Of a stretch of 64,000 nt of DNA, positions 52,436 through 60,904 are shown in pieces. A program made the translations under genes and the position numbers. The notes beneath the pieces were generated by a model, which worked only from the letters and a program-made list of their open reading frames with translations, ran no database searches and was not told the DNA's origin. The stretch's first letter is position 1. The number at the start of each line of letters is the position of its first letter. This DNA is from Bacteroidetes bacterium UBA1941 (GTDB taxonomy: Bacteria; Bacteroidota; Bacteroidia; Chitinophagales; LD1): contig DDEZ01000002.1 in assembly GCA_002336805.1 (NCBI GenBank), forward strand, positions 496,001 to 560,000, in the 5' to 3' direction.

Positions 52436-54730
52436 CTAATGCAATCCTGATAGTGGCACCATGAGTGCCCTGATCTTGTCACGAGGCACAGATACTTCTA
52501 TTACTTTCTTTTCCGCATCATAGCGCCAGTTGTTTCCTTCGGGTGTTTTAGTCCAGTCGCCACTTATACCCTCCGGTTTGGCGCTATCCATGATCCTGAT
52601 GGTATAGCTTCGTATGGCGGGCTGACCATCATAGTGACTTTCCGATGGGGTCACTGTGAGGGAGGCCCTATCACCGGTCCGCAGATATTTGAAGCGGGTA
52701 AATGAATAGCTTGCCTTTTTATAACCCTCAGTGTTGCCATCATCCTCATAGAGGTCAAAGCTGGCTTCGTTACCCGGATAGACGGCCAATATCACTGTGT
52801 CTAATACGCTACCTGCTATATGCTGCTTGGTAGTTTGCATAGGTATGATGCTGCCACCCTTTACGAAGGTCGGGATATCATTCAATCCATACTCACCTTC
52901 TGTCATTTGATCTCCGGCCAGTTTTTTGCCGGTTTTGAAGTCGTACCACTCTCCGGCTGGCAGCCAGATTTTCTGGCGGATCGTCTGTTTGCCTTTCATG
53001 CTCTGATAGATCGGCGCTATGATCATATTGCTGCCAAAGTAATACTGGTGTGGCAGGTGATAGGCGATTTCTGTTTTAGGATTTTCATAGTACATGGGGC
53101 GTATGAGCGAGATGCCTGAGTCATAGGCCATCCGCGAATATGTATAGATATAGGGCAGCAAGGCATAGCGCAGCTGAAGCGCACTGCGCATAGCATCCAG
53201 ATTAGCTGCCGGGTACATCCACATGCGGCGTTCTATTTCTTTGTCATTGGTGGCATGCGTACGAAAGATCGGACTCATAGCGCCCCACTGTATCCAGCGG
53301 GTGTAGAGCTCTGCATTTTGTTTATTCTTTTTATTCATGCCCCAGTGACCGCCTATATCATGGCTCCAGAATCCGAAACCTACATTAGAGGCCGTAGCGG
53401 TAAACTCTGGCTGATATGCGAGCCCTTTCCAGTTTATGACATAGTCGCCCGAAAAGCCTATCTGATAGCGATGATTGCCCAGTCCACCATACCGGTGAAA
53501 GATCAATGGTCGCTTGCCCTGCCTCTGCATATCGCTATAGTGTACATAGTTGAGATAGAATGTGGGGTTGACGCCCTTGATATTGGTATTGCCCCACTGC
53601 TGCCAGTCCAGCCACCAGAAGTCGACTCCTTCCTTTTCGTAAGGATGTAGTAATACATCGAAGTAGTTTTTAGCAAAGGTTTTATTGGTGATGTCAAAAG
53701 GGATCGGTTTGTGTCCCGTCGTATCCGCATGCATGGCATTGGCAAAAGCGCCATACGCCACCTCATGTACTTGTACGCCGGCAGCCGGGTGCAGATTCAG
53801 GCAGCTCTGCAGGTGATGGTCATGCAGCCAGCCGAGAAATTCTTTATGATCGGGAAAGTACTTTTTCTCCCATGTGAACCCTGTCCATCCATTGGGCTTT
53901 GGATTATATTGCTGGAAGATTTCCGGGCTGGATTTATCGGTCAGGTGCCAGTCCATGTCTATCACCATTACATCGAGGGGTATGTCATTTTTAGCGTAGC
54001 CGTCTACGATGTCTTTCATCTCTGCCTCCGTGTATGCCCAATAGCGGGAGTACCATACCCCGAAAGCATACTGTGGAGGCAGGGATATCTTTCCTGCTAC
54101 CTGCGTAAAATCAAACAAGGCCTTTTTGTAATGATTTCCATAACCAAAGAAGTACCAGTCCTGCTCCACCTTTTTGCGTGCCTCTACCCATGGCCACTCT
54201 GAGCTATCAAACAGAGGCCGCTCAGAGTCATCTACCAGAGTCCAGCCGCTCCGCGATAGTATGCCATCATCCAGATGCACCTTCTTCATGCCCATCAGGC
54301 TAAATTTGCCGGTGACACCATCCAGCGTGCGGGTGGTGCCTTTCAGATTCAGCTTGTCCTCTATCCCCGGATGCCAGCTAAACTGGCGCTCACCATCATT
54401 ATAATTAATGAGCAGATTCTTGTCTGAAAATGGTCCTGATCGCTCCGTATAGCTGACCTGCATCACGCTGGTCTGTATTTGCAGTTTCCCGTCCAGGTAC
54501 TTCACCTGGTAGCGCGGTACCGGCAGGAGCCTGTTTACAAAGGTCAGGGAAGCCTGATCCATAAATACTGAGTCCTGAGAATACTCCATGCGGATGAGCC
54601 CATCTGTCAATACCGTAAATCGTGCTCTACCGCTGATGACTATCGCCGCCGGAGCCGCCATAGGATGATAGTCTTGGCAGATGCCGGAGCCGGCATACAA
54701 TAAGAACACTATAAAAAAGATATGTTTCAT
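52436..54730 (-). CDS. Glycoside hydrolase family 31 enzyme (alpha-glucosidase/xylosidase-like)
   Basis: A 764-residue exported GH31 enzyme. The signal peptide is MKHIFFIVFLLYAGSGICQ, so ATG 54730 is preferred over the frame from 54829. The (beta/alpha)8 core has the nucleophile D375 in DFWWLDWQQWG and the acid/base D458 in FWSHDIGGHWG. The N-terminal beta domain (GRARFTVLTDGLIRMEYSQD) and C-terminal beta domain (GGSIIPMQTTKQHI) match family length. GH31 members cleave alpha-glucosides, alpha-xylosides or sulfoquinovosides, and the exact substrate is not predictable here. No SusC/D pair is next to it. Confidence 0.92.
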   Translation of the reverse strand: MKHIFFIVFLLYAGSGICQDYHPMAAPAAIVISGRARFTVLTDGLIRMEYSQDSVFMDQASLTFVNRLLPVPRYQVKYLDGKLQIQTSVMQVSYTERSGPFSDKNLLINYNDGERQFSWHPGIEDKLNLKGTTRTLDGVTGKFSLMGMKKVHLDDGILSRSGWTLVDDSERPLFDSSEWPWVEARKKVEQDWYFFGYGNHYKKALFDFTQVAGKISLPPQYAFGVWYSRYWAYTEAEMKDIVDGYAKNDIPLDVMVIDMDWHLTDKSSPEIFQQYNPKPNGWTGFTWEKKYFPDHKEFLGWLHDHHLQSCLNLHPAAGVQVHEVAYGAFANAMHADTTGHKPIPFDITNKTFAKNYFDVLLHPYEKEGVDFWWLDWQQWGNTNIKGVNPTFYLNYVHYSDMQRQGKRPLIFHRYGGLGNHRYQIGFSGDYVINWKGLAYQPEFTATASNVGFGFWSHDIGGHWGMNKKNKQNAELYTRWIQWGAMSPIFRTHATNDKEIERRMWMYPAANLDAMRSALQLRYALLPYIYTYSRMAYDSGISLIRPMYYENPKTEIAYHLPHQYYFGSNMIIAPIYQSMKGKQTIRQKIWLPAGEWYDFKTGKKLAGDQMTEGEYGLNDIPTFVKGGSIIPMQTTKQHIAGSVLDTVILAVYPGNEASFDLYEDDGNTEGYKKASYSFTRFKYLRTGDRASLTVTPSESHYDGQPAIRSYTIRIMDSAKPEGISGDWTKTPEGNNWRYDAEKKVIEVSVPRDKIRALMVPLSGLH

Positions 54731-54855
54731 GAACTGAATATAAGTATAAAGGCAGTAGTGATCCCGCAGCCCTGAGAGCGTGAGAGGGATAACGCGCGTT
54801 AATTGGCTCATCGCTGAGTGCCTATTCACCGAAAATATCGGTCATTGTACCGCTA

Positions 54856-54892
54856 TTTGAAGTTTTAGCGAAAATTTAACGTAGCAATTTTG
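54856..54892 (+). promoter_or_regulatory. Possible promoter of the arginine operon
   Basis: TTTG at 54856-54859 and CAATTTTG at 54885-54892 (one mismatch to TAnnTTTG). The spacing of 25 bases is longer than usual. It is the best promoter-like site in the 453-base gap between the GH31 gene and the GNAT gene, and would leave a leader of about 280 nt. Confidence 0.3.
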
Positions 54893-54927
54893 ACTTATTA
54901 TCTATCATTGCATCCCTCAAAAATAGC

Positions 54928-55077
54928 ATGCATTCTGCAGCAGTACATATCGCTAAAACGACGGTCAGCCGCAAGCCTTTTTCCAAAAGGGCTTTCTCTC
55001 TGACTGGTACTGCATTTACCATAGACGCACATGCTGTGAGCTTCACCCTTTCTACTCCGTTTTTCCCCAGGCGTTGA
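54928..55077 (+). CDS. Candidate leader peptide of the arginine operon (49 codons)
   Basis: An ATG at 54928 opens a 49-codon frame with TGA at 55075-55077, entirely inside the leader of the arginine operon. It begins MHSAAVHIAKTTVSRKPFSK and ends TPFFPRR, so its last two codons are Arg codons (AGG, CGT). Those codons sit in the left arm and loop of a perfect hairpin at 55067-55084. This is the layout of a translation-sensing attenuator, but no experiment or homologue supports it; it could be a chance frame. Confidence 0.3.
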   Translation: MHSAAVHIAKTTVSRKPFSKRAFSLTGTAFTIDAHAVSFTLSTPFFPRR

Positions 55078-55084
55078 TGCCTGG
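55067..55084 (+). promoter_or_regulatory. Leader hairpin spanning the end of the short ORF
   Basis: CCAGGC (55067-55072) pairs perfectly with GCCTGG (55079-55084), loop GTTGAT. The TGA stop of the short frame is in the loop. It would open if a ribosome stalled on the two Arg codons. Confidence 0.45.
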
Positions 55085-55106
55085 CTATACCCTTTCCCCG
55101 ATTTGG

Positions 55107-55125
55107 TGGGCATGTAGTTTGCCCA
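55107..55125 (+). promoter_or_regulatory. Second leader hairpin with repeated CATGTAGT
   Basis: TGGGCA (55107-55112) pairs with TGCCCA (55120-55125), loop TGTAGTT. The octamer CATGTAGT occurs at 55111-55118 and again at 55124-55131. It lies 60 bases before the GNAT start and may control access to it. Confidence 0.4.
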
Positions 55126-55183
55126 TGTAGTGTCTCTGGCGAGATATTGTTTTTAGTGAATTTTTTAAATGGTAACTGGAAAA

Positions 55184-55825
55184 ATGGATAAGTCATTTAT
55201 AGTACTTATTGCTGGTAGCGAGCATGAGCGTTTCGCTGACCAGATATGCACCGAGATGGAGGTCTCGGCGCGGGCGCGGGGTACGGGTATAGCTAAGCGC
55301 TCTCCCGATTATGTGCGCGAAAAAATGCGCGAAGGCAAGGCTGTAGTAGCCATGACCGCAGATGGTGAATGGGCAGGTTTCTGCTATATAGAGTCATGGG
55401 GCCATGGCAAGTACGTGGCCAACTCTGGCCTCATCGTGGCCAGTGAATACCGCAAGGGTGGACTGGCACGAGAGATCAAGAAGAAAATATTTGAGCTATC
55501 ACGGACGCGCTATCCCGATGCCAAGCTGTTTGGTCTGACCACAGGATTGGCTGTCATGAAGATCAACTCTGACCTGGGTTATGAACCTGTCACCTACTCC
55601 GAGCTCACAGATGATGATGAGTTTTGGAAAGGCTGCCGCAGCTGTGTCAATTTTGATATACTACAGAGTAAGCAACGTAAAAATTGCCTCTGTACCGCTA
55701 TGCTATATGATCCGGCAGAAAAGGAAAAGCCAGCGGAGGCGCCACCTGCCAAAGCAGCAGGCAAAAGCAATACACCATCCATCTGGAAAGGATTCCTTTC
55801 TATTTTATTCTCACCAAATCACTGA
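55184..55825 (+). CDS. GNAT-family acyltransferase, candidate N-acetylglutamate synthase
   Basis: A 213-residue GNAT protein, first gene of the arginine operon. Acetyl-CoA loop: VASEYRKGGLAREIKKKIFE. A Cys-rich patch, CRSCVNFDILQSKQRKNCLC, could bind a metal. A low-complexity tail of about 35 residues (KPAEAPPAKAAGKS) ends the protein. The same kind of gene stands before argG in many Bacteroidota, as I recall. No other gene in the cluster can make the first committed intermediate, so it may be the missing acyl-glutamate synthase, but that is inference. ATG 55184 is chosen over ATG 55169. It ends seven bases ahead of argG. Confidence 0.75.
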   Translation: MDKSFIVLIAGSEHERFADQICTEMEVSARARGTGIAKRSPDYVREKMREGKAVVAMTADGEWAGFCYIESWGHGKYVANSGLIVASEYRKGGLAREIKKKIFELSRTRYPDAKLFGLTTGLAVMKINSDLGYEPVTYSELTDDDEFWKGCRSCVNFDILQSKQRKNCLCTAMLYDPAEKEKPAEAPPAKAAGKSNTPSIWKGFLSILFSPNH

Positions 55826-55832
55826 CCAGGCT

Positions 55833-57050
55833 ATGAGTCAAATCAAAAAAGTTGTTCTCGCATTCAGCGGCGGATTGGATACCACCTTCTGCGCTATTCA
55901 TCTCCGGGAGGAGCTGGGTTATGAGGTACATGCATTGACTGTCAATACAGGCGGATTCTCCGATGAGGAGCTCGGACGTATCGAGGCCCATGCACTGAAG
56001 TTGGGCGTCAGCTCCTTCAGGGCTGTGGATGCACGCGATGACTACTATCGCGATGTGATCCGCTATCTGATCTTTGGCAATGTACTGAAGAATAACACCT
56101 ATCCTCTCTCAGTGAGTGCGGAGCGTATAGTGCAGGCTATTGCTACGGCGCGCTATGCAGCTGAGATAGGTGCAGAGGCCGTCGCCCACGGCAGTACCGG
56201 CGCCGGCAATGACCAAGTACGCTTTGATATGGTATTTCAGATCATAGCTCCGGCTGTCAGGATCATCACGCCGATCCGCGACTTGCGCTTATCCCGGGAG
56301 GCAGAGATCGAATACCTGAAGGCACACCAGGTGGAAATGAACTTTGAGAAGGCTGCCTATAGTATCAATAAGGGTATCTGGGGCACTTCTGTCGGAGGCC
56401 GTGAGACGCTGACCTCACATGGCAGCCTGCCGGAGTCCGCATACCCTACCCAGCTCTCGGCACAAGATGACTCTGATGTCAAGCTTGTCTTTGAAAAGGG
56501 GGAGCTGAAGGGAGTCAACAACACGGCCTATGAGAATCCGGTAGATGCGATACAGGCACTACAGGCACTGGCTGCACCGTATGCCATCGGTCGCGATATA
56601 CATGTGGGCGATACCATCATCGGCATCAAGGGACGTGTAGGTTTTGAGGCAGCAGCTCCTGTGATCATTATCAAGGCGCATCACCTACTGGAGAAGCATA
56701 CACTGACCAAATGGCAGCTGTATTGGAAAGACCAGATGGCAGCCTGGTATGGCAACTGGCTCCATGAGGGCCAATACTTTGATCCCGTGATGCGCGATAT
56801 AGAGGCTTTCCTTAGCTCCACACAGGCCTTCGTTTCCGGAGAAGTGTTTGTCAGGCTCATGCCTTATCGCTTTGAGGTGACGGGTATTTCTTCACCTCAC
56901 GATCTGATGTCTGCAAAGTTTGGCAGCTATGGTGAGATGAATAAGACCTGGAGCGGTGAAGATGTAAAGGGATTCACAAAAATATTTGGCAATCAGACTG
57001 GCATCTATTATCAGGTCAATAACCTCAATGCTGCCCATGAAAAGCATTAA
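55833..57050 (+). CDS. argG: Argininosuccinate synthase
   Basis: A 405-residue enzyme that joins citrulline and aspartate with ATP. The ATP pyrophosphatase loop is AFSGGLDTTFCAIHLREELG. Further family segments are AHGSTGAGNDQVRFDMVFQI and SINKGIWGTSVGGRETLTSH. ATG 55833 (MSQIKKVVLAFSGG) fits the family start and lies seven bases after the GNAT stop; a longer frame from 55581 overlaps GNAT and is not the gene. It overlaps argC by 14 bases. It belongs to the second ASS group used by Bacteroidota. Confidence 0.95.
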   Translation: MSQIKKVVLAFSGGLDTTFCAIHLREELGYEVHALTVNTGGFSDEELGRIEAHALKLGVSSFRAVDARDDYYRDVIRYLIFGNVLKNNTYPLSVSAERIVQAIATARYAAEIGAEAVAHGSTGAGNDQVRFDMVFQIIAPAVRIITPIRDLRLSREAEIEYLKAHQVEMNFEKAAYSINKGIWGTSVGGRETLTSHGSLPESAYPTQLSAQDDSDVKLVFEKGELKGVNNTAYENPVDAIQALQALAAPYAIGRDIHVGDTIIGIKGRVGFEAAAPVIIIKAHHLLEKHTLTKWQLYWKDQMAAWYGNWLHEGQYFDPVMRDIEAFLSSTQAFVSGEVFVRLMPYRFEVTGISSPHDLMSAKFGSYGEMNKTWSGEDVKGFTKIFGNQTGIYYQVNNLNAAHEKH

Positions 57051-58020
57051 GGCTGGTATCATAGGTGGCGCGGGCTATACGGGTGGTGAGCTGATACGCC
57101 TATTGCTCGGACATCCTGCTGCGGAGGTAATGTTTGTACAGAGTACGAGCAGCGCCGGGCAGCTGCTATCTGATATTCATACTGACCTCCTCGGAGATAC
57201 GGATATGAGGTTTGCGGCCGATTTTAGCACTACCATAGATGTGCTTTTCCTCTGTGGTGGCCATGACGCCGCGCGCCGGTTTCTGCAGGAGAATGATATC
57301 CCCGGCGAAGTTATTGTCATTGACCTCAGCCAGGACTTCCGTCATGCAGATACTAGTGCCATCGGTGACCGCAGATTTATATACGGCCTGCCGGAGCTGA
57401 ATAAAGACAAGATCAGGAATGCCACGAGCATAGCTAATCCTGGCTGCTTTGCCACCAGTATCGAGCTGGCACTGCTGCCTCTCGCGGCAAATAGCTTACT
57501 GAGCGGAGAAATTCATATCAATGCCACTACCGGCAGTACAGGCGCGGGCCAGGCACCGGGAGCGACTACACACTTCAGCTGGCGCGATAGCAACCTGTCA
57601 GTGTATAAGCCATTTACTCATCAGCATATCCGTGAGATCACAGAGTCGCTGAAGGCACTGCAGCCTGCATTGGCATCAGACCTGATCTTTACACCACAGC
57701 GCGGCAACTTCGCCCGCGGCATTCACACCGCGGCATTGGTAAAGTCAGATCGCAGTATTGATGACTTGTACGCAATATATGAGCAGTACTATACCGCTCA
57801 TCCTTTCGTGCGCATCAGTCGCAGGGAGATCGATCTGAAGCAAGTGGTAAATACGAACAAGTGTTTGCTCCACCTGGAATCTTATGAGGGACGGACCCTG
57901 ATCACCTCTGTCATAGACAATCTGCTCAAAGGCGCATCCGGGCAGGCGGTGCAGAATATGAATATCATTTTTGGGCTGGAGGAGACTACGGGCCTTTTAC
58001 TCAAAGCATCCGCATTCTGA
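57037..58020 (+). CDS. argC: N-acetyl-gamma-glutamyl-phosphate reductase
   Basis: A 327-residue NADPH-dependent reductase of the acyl-glutamyl phosphate. NADP loop: GIIGGAGYTGGELIRLLLGH. The catalytic Cys is C137 in ANPGCFATSIELALLP. The His region is RGIHTAALVKSD. The ATG at 57037 (MKSIKAGIIGG) is chosen and overlaps the end of argG by 14 bases, which implies translational coupling. The acyl group (acetyl or succinyl) is not determined by this enzyme's sequence. Confidence 0.94.
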   Translation: MKSIKAGIIGGAGYTGGELIRLLLGHPAAEVMFVQSTSSAGQLLSDIHTDLLGDTDMRFAADFSTTIDVLFLCGGHDAARRFLQENDIPGEVIVIDLSQDFRHADTSAIGDRRFIYGLPELNKDKIRNATSIANPGCFATSIELALLPLAANSLLSGEIHINATTGSTGAGQAPGATTHFSWRDSNLSVYKPFTHQHIREITESLKALQPALASDLIFTPQRGNFARGIHTAALVKSDRSIDDLYAIYEQYYTAHPFVRISRREIDLKQVVNTNKCLLHLESYEGRTLITSVIDNLLKGASGQAVQNMNIIFGLEETTGLLLKASAF

Positions 58021-58022
58021 TC

Positions 58023-59165
58023 ATGAAACTGTTTGATGTATACCCGCTGTTTGACATCACTCCTGTGAGGGGAGACGGTATCTATCTATATGATGACAAG
58101 GGGCAGCAATATATGGACCTCTATGGTGGCCATGCGGTCATATCTATTGGCCATAGTCATCCTCACTATGTGCAGATGCTGGAGCAGCAGCTTCGCCAAA
58201 TAGGATTTTATTCTAACTCTGTCAAAATACCACAGCAGCAAGAGCTGGCAAACAAACTCGGAGCGCTGAGTGGCTATGATGATTATCACCTTTTCCTTTG
58301 CAACTCAGGGGCCGAAGCAAATGAGAACGCCCTGAAACTGGCATCATTTCACAATGGACGCAAAAGGGTAATAGCCTTTGAAGGCTCTTTTCACGGCAGG
58401 ACGTCCCTGGCTGTAGCTACTACAAATGATGCGTCGATACAGGCAGCGGTAAATGACAATGCCAATATCACCTTCCTGCCATGGAATGATGAAGATGCAC
58501 TACGCATGGCTATGGGCGATGATGTCGCAGCCGTGATCATAGAGGGTATACAGGGCGTAGGTGGTGTGAAGATACCATCAGTATCGTTTTTGAAGTCTTT
58601 GCGGTCTATGTGCGACCAATATGGCGTATCTCTCATATTGGATGAGATACAGTCTGGCTATGGTCGTAGTGGTCACTTCTTCGCACATCAATATGCGGGT
58701 ATCCGTGCTGACATGGTGACCATGGCAAAGGGCATGGGAAATGGCTTTCCAGTGGCGGGCGTGCTGATCTCAGATAAATATAAAGCCCGGCATGGCATGC
58801 TGGGTACCACCTTTGGTGGAAACTACCTGGCATGTGCTGCAGCCATAGCCGTTTTGGATGTGGTACAGCAAGAAAGTCTCATGGGAAATGCCACCAAAGT
58901 GGGCTCACATCTGATAGAAAAACTCAGAGGATTACCGGGTATACATGAAGTGAGAGGTATGGGCCTTATGATCGGTATTGAGTTGGATGGTCCTTGTGCT
59001 CCTCTTCGAGGGAAACTTTTGGAGGATTACCACATTTTTACCGGCACCTCCTCCAATAAGAATACGCTGAGAGTACTTCCCCCACTCACACTGACGCAAA
59101 CCCAGGCAGATGTCTTTCTCAATGCCTTGTCATCTTGTCTTAAACTAACGAGTGTTAATATATGA
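58023..59165 (+). CDS. argD: Acetylornithine (or succinylornithine) aminotransferase
   Basis: A 380-residue class III PLP enzyme that makes the N-acylated ornithine. The PLP-binding Lys is K236 in MVTMAKGMGNGFPVAG; the substrate region is FCNSGAEANENALKLA-like (LFLCNSGAEANENALKLASF), and EGIQGVGGVKIPSVSFLKSL and DEIQSGYGRSG are typical. It starts two bases after argC and overlaps argF' by four bases. Confidence 0.95.
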   Translation: MKLFDVYPLFDITPVRGDGIYLYDDKGQQYMDLYGGHAVISIGHSHPHYVQMLEQQLRQIGFYSNSVKIPQQQELANKLGALSGYDDYHLFLCNSGAEANENALKLASFHNGRKRVIAFEGSFHGRTSLAVATTNDASIQAAVNDNANITFLPWNDEDALRMAMGDDVAAVIIEGIQGVGGVKIPSVSFLKSLRSMCDQYGVSLILDEIQSGYGRSGHFFAHQYAGIRADMVTMAKGMGNGFPVAGVLISDKYKARHGMLGTTFGGNYLACAAAIAVLDVVQQESLMGNATKVGSHLIEKLRGLPGIHEVRGMGLMIGIELDGPCAPLRGKLLEDYHIFTGTSSNKNTLRVLPPLTLTQTQADVFLNALSSCLKLTSVNI

Positions 59166-60109
59166 AGCAGTTTCTAACCGTAAAAGATGCTGGAAATGTC
59201 CCGGCGCTCGTCAGTGAGGCCCTGGCACTCAGGAAAAACATTGGCCAGTACCGGGATTTGGGCAGGGGCAAGACCTTGGGCTTGCTTTTCCTCAATCCAA
59301 GCCTCAGGACAAGGATGAGCAGCCAGCGCGCAGCATACGACCTGGGCATGAACGTCGTGGTGCTCAATCTGGATAAAGATAGCTGGCAGATAGAGTTTGA
59401 AGACGGTGCGGTGATGAATGGTACTAAGAGTGAGCACATCAAAGAGGCGGCAGGAGTCATTTCGCAATACTGTGATGTTATTGGATTGCGCAGCTTCCCC
59501 GGCCTGGTGGATAGGGAAAAGGACTATACCGAGCATATCCTTCATACCTTTCAGAAGTACTGTAGCAAACCACTCATTAGCCTGGAGTCGGGCACCCGGC
59601 ATCCACTGCAGAGTTTCGCAGATATGATCACGATAGCAGAGACATCTGCTAAGAAGAAGCCCAAAGTGGTCCTCACCTGGGCACCACATATCAAGGCCCT
59701 TCCGCAGGCAGTCCCCAACTCATTTGCCGAATGGGCAGTGGCCTCCGGTGCAGAAGTGATCATCACACATCCCAGAGGCTATGATTTGGCCCCTGAATTT
59801 TCACAGGGAGCAGAGGTCACTTATGATCAGGATGCCGCTCTCGCTGGTGCAGATTATGTGTATGTGAAAAACTGGTCCTCATACGAAGACTATGGCGCAA
59901 TGCCGCCGGTGCAAGAAGACTGGCTGCTGACTCCTGAAAAAATGAAACTGACAAAGAACGCAAAGATCATGCACTGCCTTCCGGTACGGAGAAATGTAGA
60001 GCTACTAGATGCACTCATAGATGGGCCTGACAGCCTGATACAATTGCAGGCCGGACATAGGGTCACTGCAGCTCAGACTGTTTTAAAAAAAATACTGGAG
60101 AGCGTATAG
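59162..60109 (+). CDS. argF': N-acylornithine carbamoyltransferase (ArgF' type)
   Basis: A 315-residue transcarbamylase acting on N-acetyl- or N-succinyl-ornithine. The carbamoyl phosphate loop is NPSLRTRMSSQRAAYDLGMN; other sites are SGTRHPLQSFADMITIAETS, KNWSSYEDYG and MHCLPVRRNVELLDA. Bacteroidota use the acylated route. In Bacteroides fragilis SOTCase, Pro90 selects the succinyl substrate; at the corresponding residue 90 this protein has Ser (GTKSEHIKE). The acyl preference therefore stays open. It overlaps argD by four bases and argB follows directly. Confidence 0.93.
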   Translation: MKQFLTVKDAGNVPALVSEALALRKNIGQYRDLGRGKTLGLLFLNPSLRTRMSSQRAAYDLGMNVVVLNLDKDSWQIEFEDGAVMNGTKSEHIKEAAGVISQYCDVIGLRSFPGLVDREKDYTEHILHTFQKYCSKPLISLESGTRHPLQSFADMITIAETSAKKKPKVVLTWAPHIKALPQAVPNSFAEWAVASGAEVIITHPRGYDLAPEFSQGAEVTYDQDAALAGADYVYVKNWSSYEDYGAMPPVQEDWLLTPEKMKLTKNAKIMHCLPVRRNVELLDALIDGPDSLIQLQAGHRVTAAQTVLKKILESV

Positions 60110-60904
60110 ATGGAGAAGCTTACAGTCATCAAGATAGGAGGCAATGTGATAGATAATGCCGAAGCACTGGATAAATTTCTCGGCGATCTGTCAGGCATCA
60201 GTAGCCACAAGGTACTCGTACATGGCGGAGGTAAACTCGCTACCGAGCTTAGCGCGCGCCTGGGTATAGAGACCAAAATGGTGGATGGCCGCCGCATCAC
60301 TGATGAAGAAACGATCAAAGTAGTTACCATGACCTACGCTGGTTTTATCAATAAAACTATAGTAGCCAGGCTACAAGCCAAAGGATGTGACACCATGGGC
60401 CTGTGTGGGGCAGATGCCAGGCTGGTACCTGCGGTCAGGCGTCCGGTAGGGGATATAGATTATGGCTGGGTAGGAGATATTCAGACGAATAAGATAAATG
60501 ACACGCTGCTCCATATGCTGCTACAGAGCGGTGTCACTACGGTCATCGCACCTATATCCTGCACTTCGGATGGTCATCTGCTCAATATCAATGCCGATAC
60601 CGTAGCACAATCCATTGCTGTGGCTATGAGCAAAAACTATGATACGACGCTCTTGTATTGTTTTGAAAAGAAAGGCGTGCTGAGAGATGTAGCAAATGAG
60701 AATAGTGCAATACCTTATATAAAATTGTGCGAAACAGAAGCTCTTAAGAGTGATGGCACTATCAGCAGTGGCATGATCCCCAAAATAGATAACGCATGCA
60801 AGGCAATCTCCGACGGAGTGGCGCAAGTCGTCATAGGCCATGCAGGAGATCTCACCGCATTGATAAATGAGCAACCCGGTTATGGCACACGCATCTGTAG
60901 ATAA
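60110..60904 (+). CDS. argB: N-acetylglutamate kinase
   Basis: A 264-residue amino-acid kinase that phosphorylates N-acetylglutamate. The N-terminal KIGGNVIDNAEALDKFLGDL and HGGGKLATELSARLGIETKM are the ATP and substrate loops. The C-terminal part has SGMIPKIDNACKAISDGVAQ with the ATP-binding Lys region. It starts immediately after the argF' stop. The next gene starts within its end. It is the short form without the Arg-binding N-terminal helix, so feedback control by arginine may be absent. Confidence 0.94.
   Translation: MEKLTVIKIGGNVIDNAEALDKFLGDLSGISSHKVLVHGGGKLATELSARLGIETKMVDGRRITDEETIKVVTMTYAGFINKTIVARLQAKGCDTMGLCGADARLVPAVRRPVGDIDYGWVGDIQTNKINDTLLHMLLQSGVTTVIAPISCTSDGHLLNINADTVAQSIAVAMSKNYDTTLLYCFEKKGVLRDVANENSAIPYIKLCETEALKSDGTISSGMIPKIDNACKAISDGVAQVVIGHAGDLTALINEQPGYGTRICR

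Noticed and set aside
54876..55196. A 106-codon frame on the minus strand across the arginine leader
   Set aside because: It overlaps the start of the GNAT gene, has no recognisable domain, a Cys/Arg-rich unusual composition, and lies in a structured leader region; chance frame is more likely.
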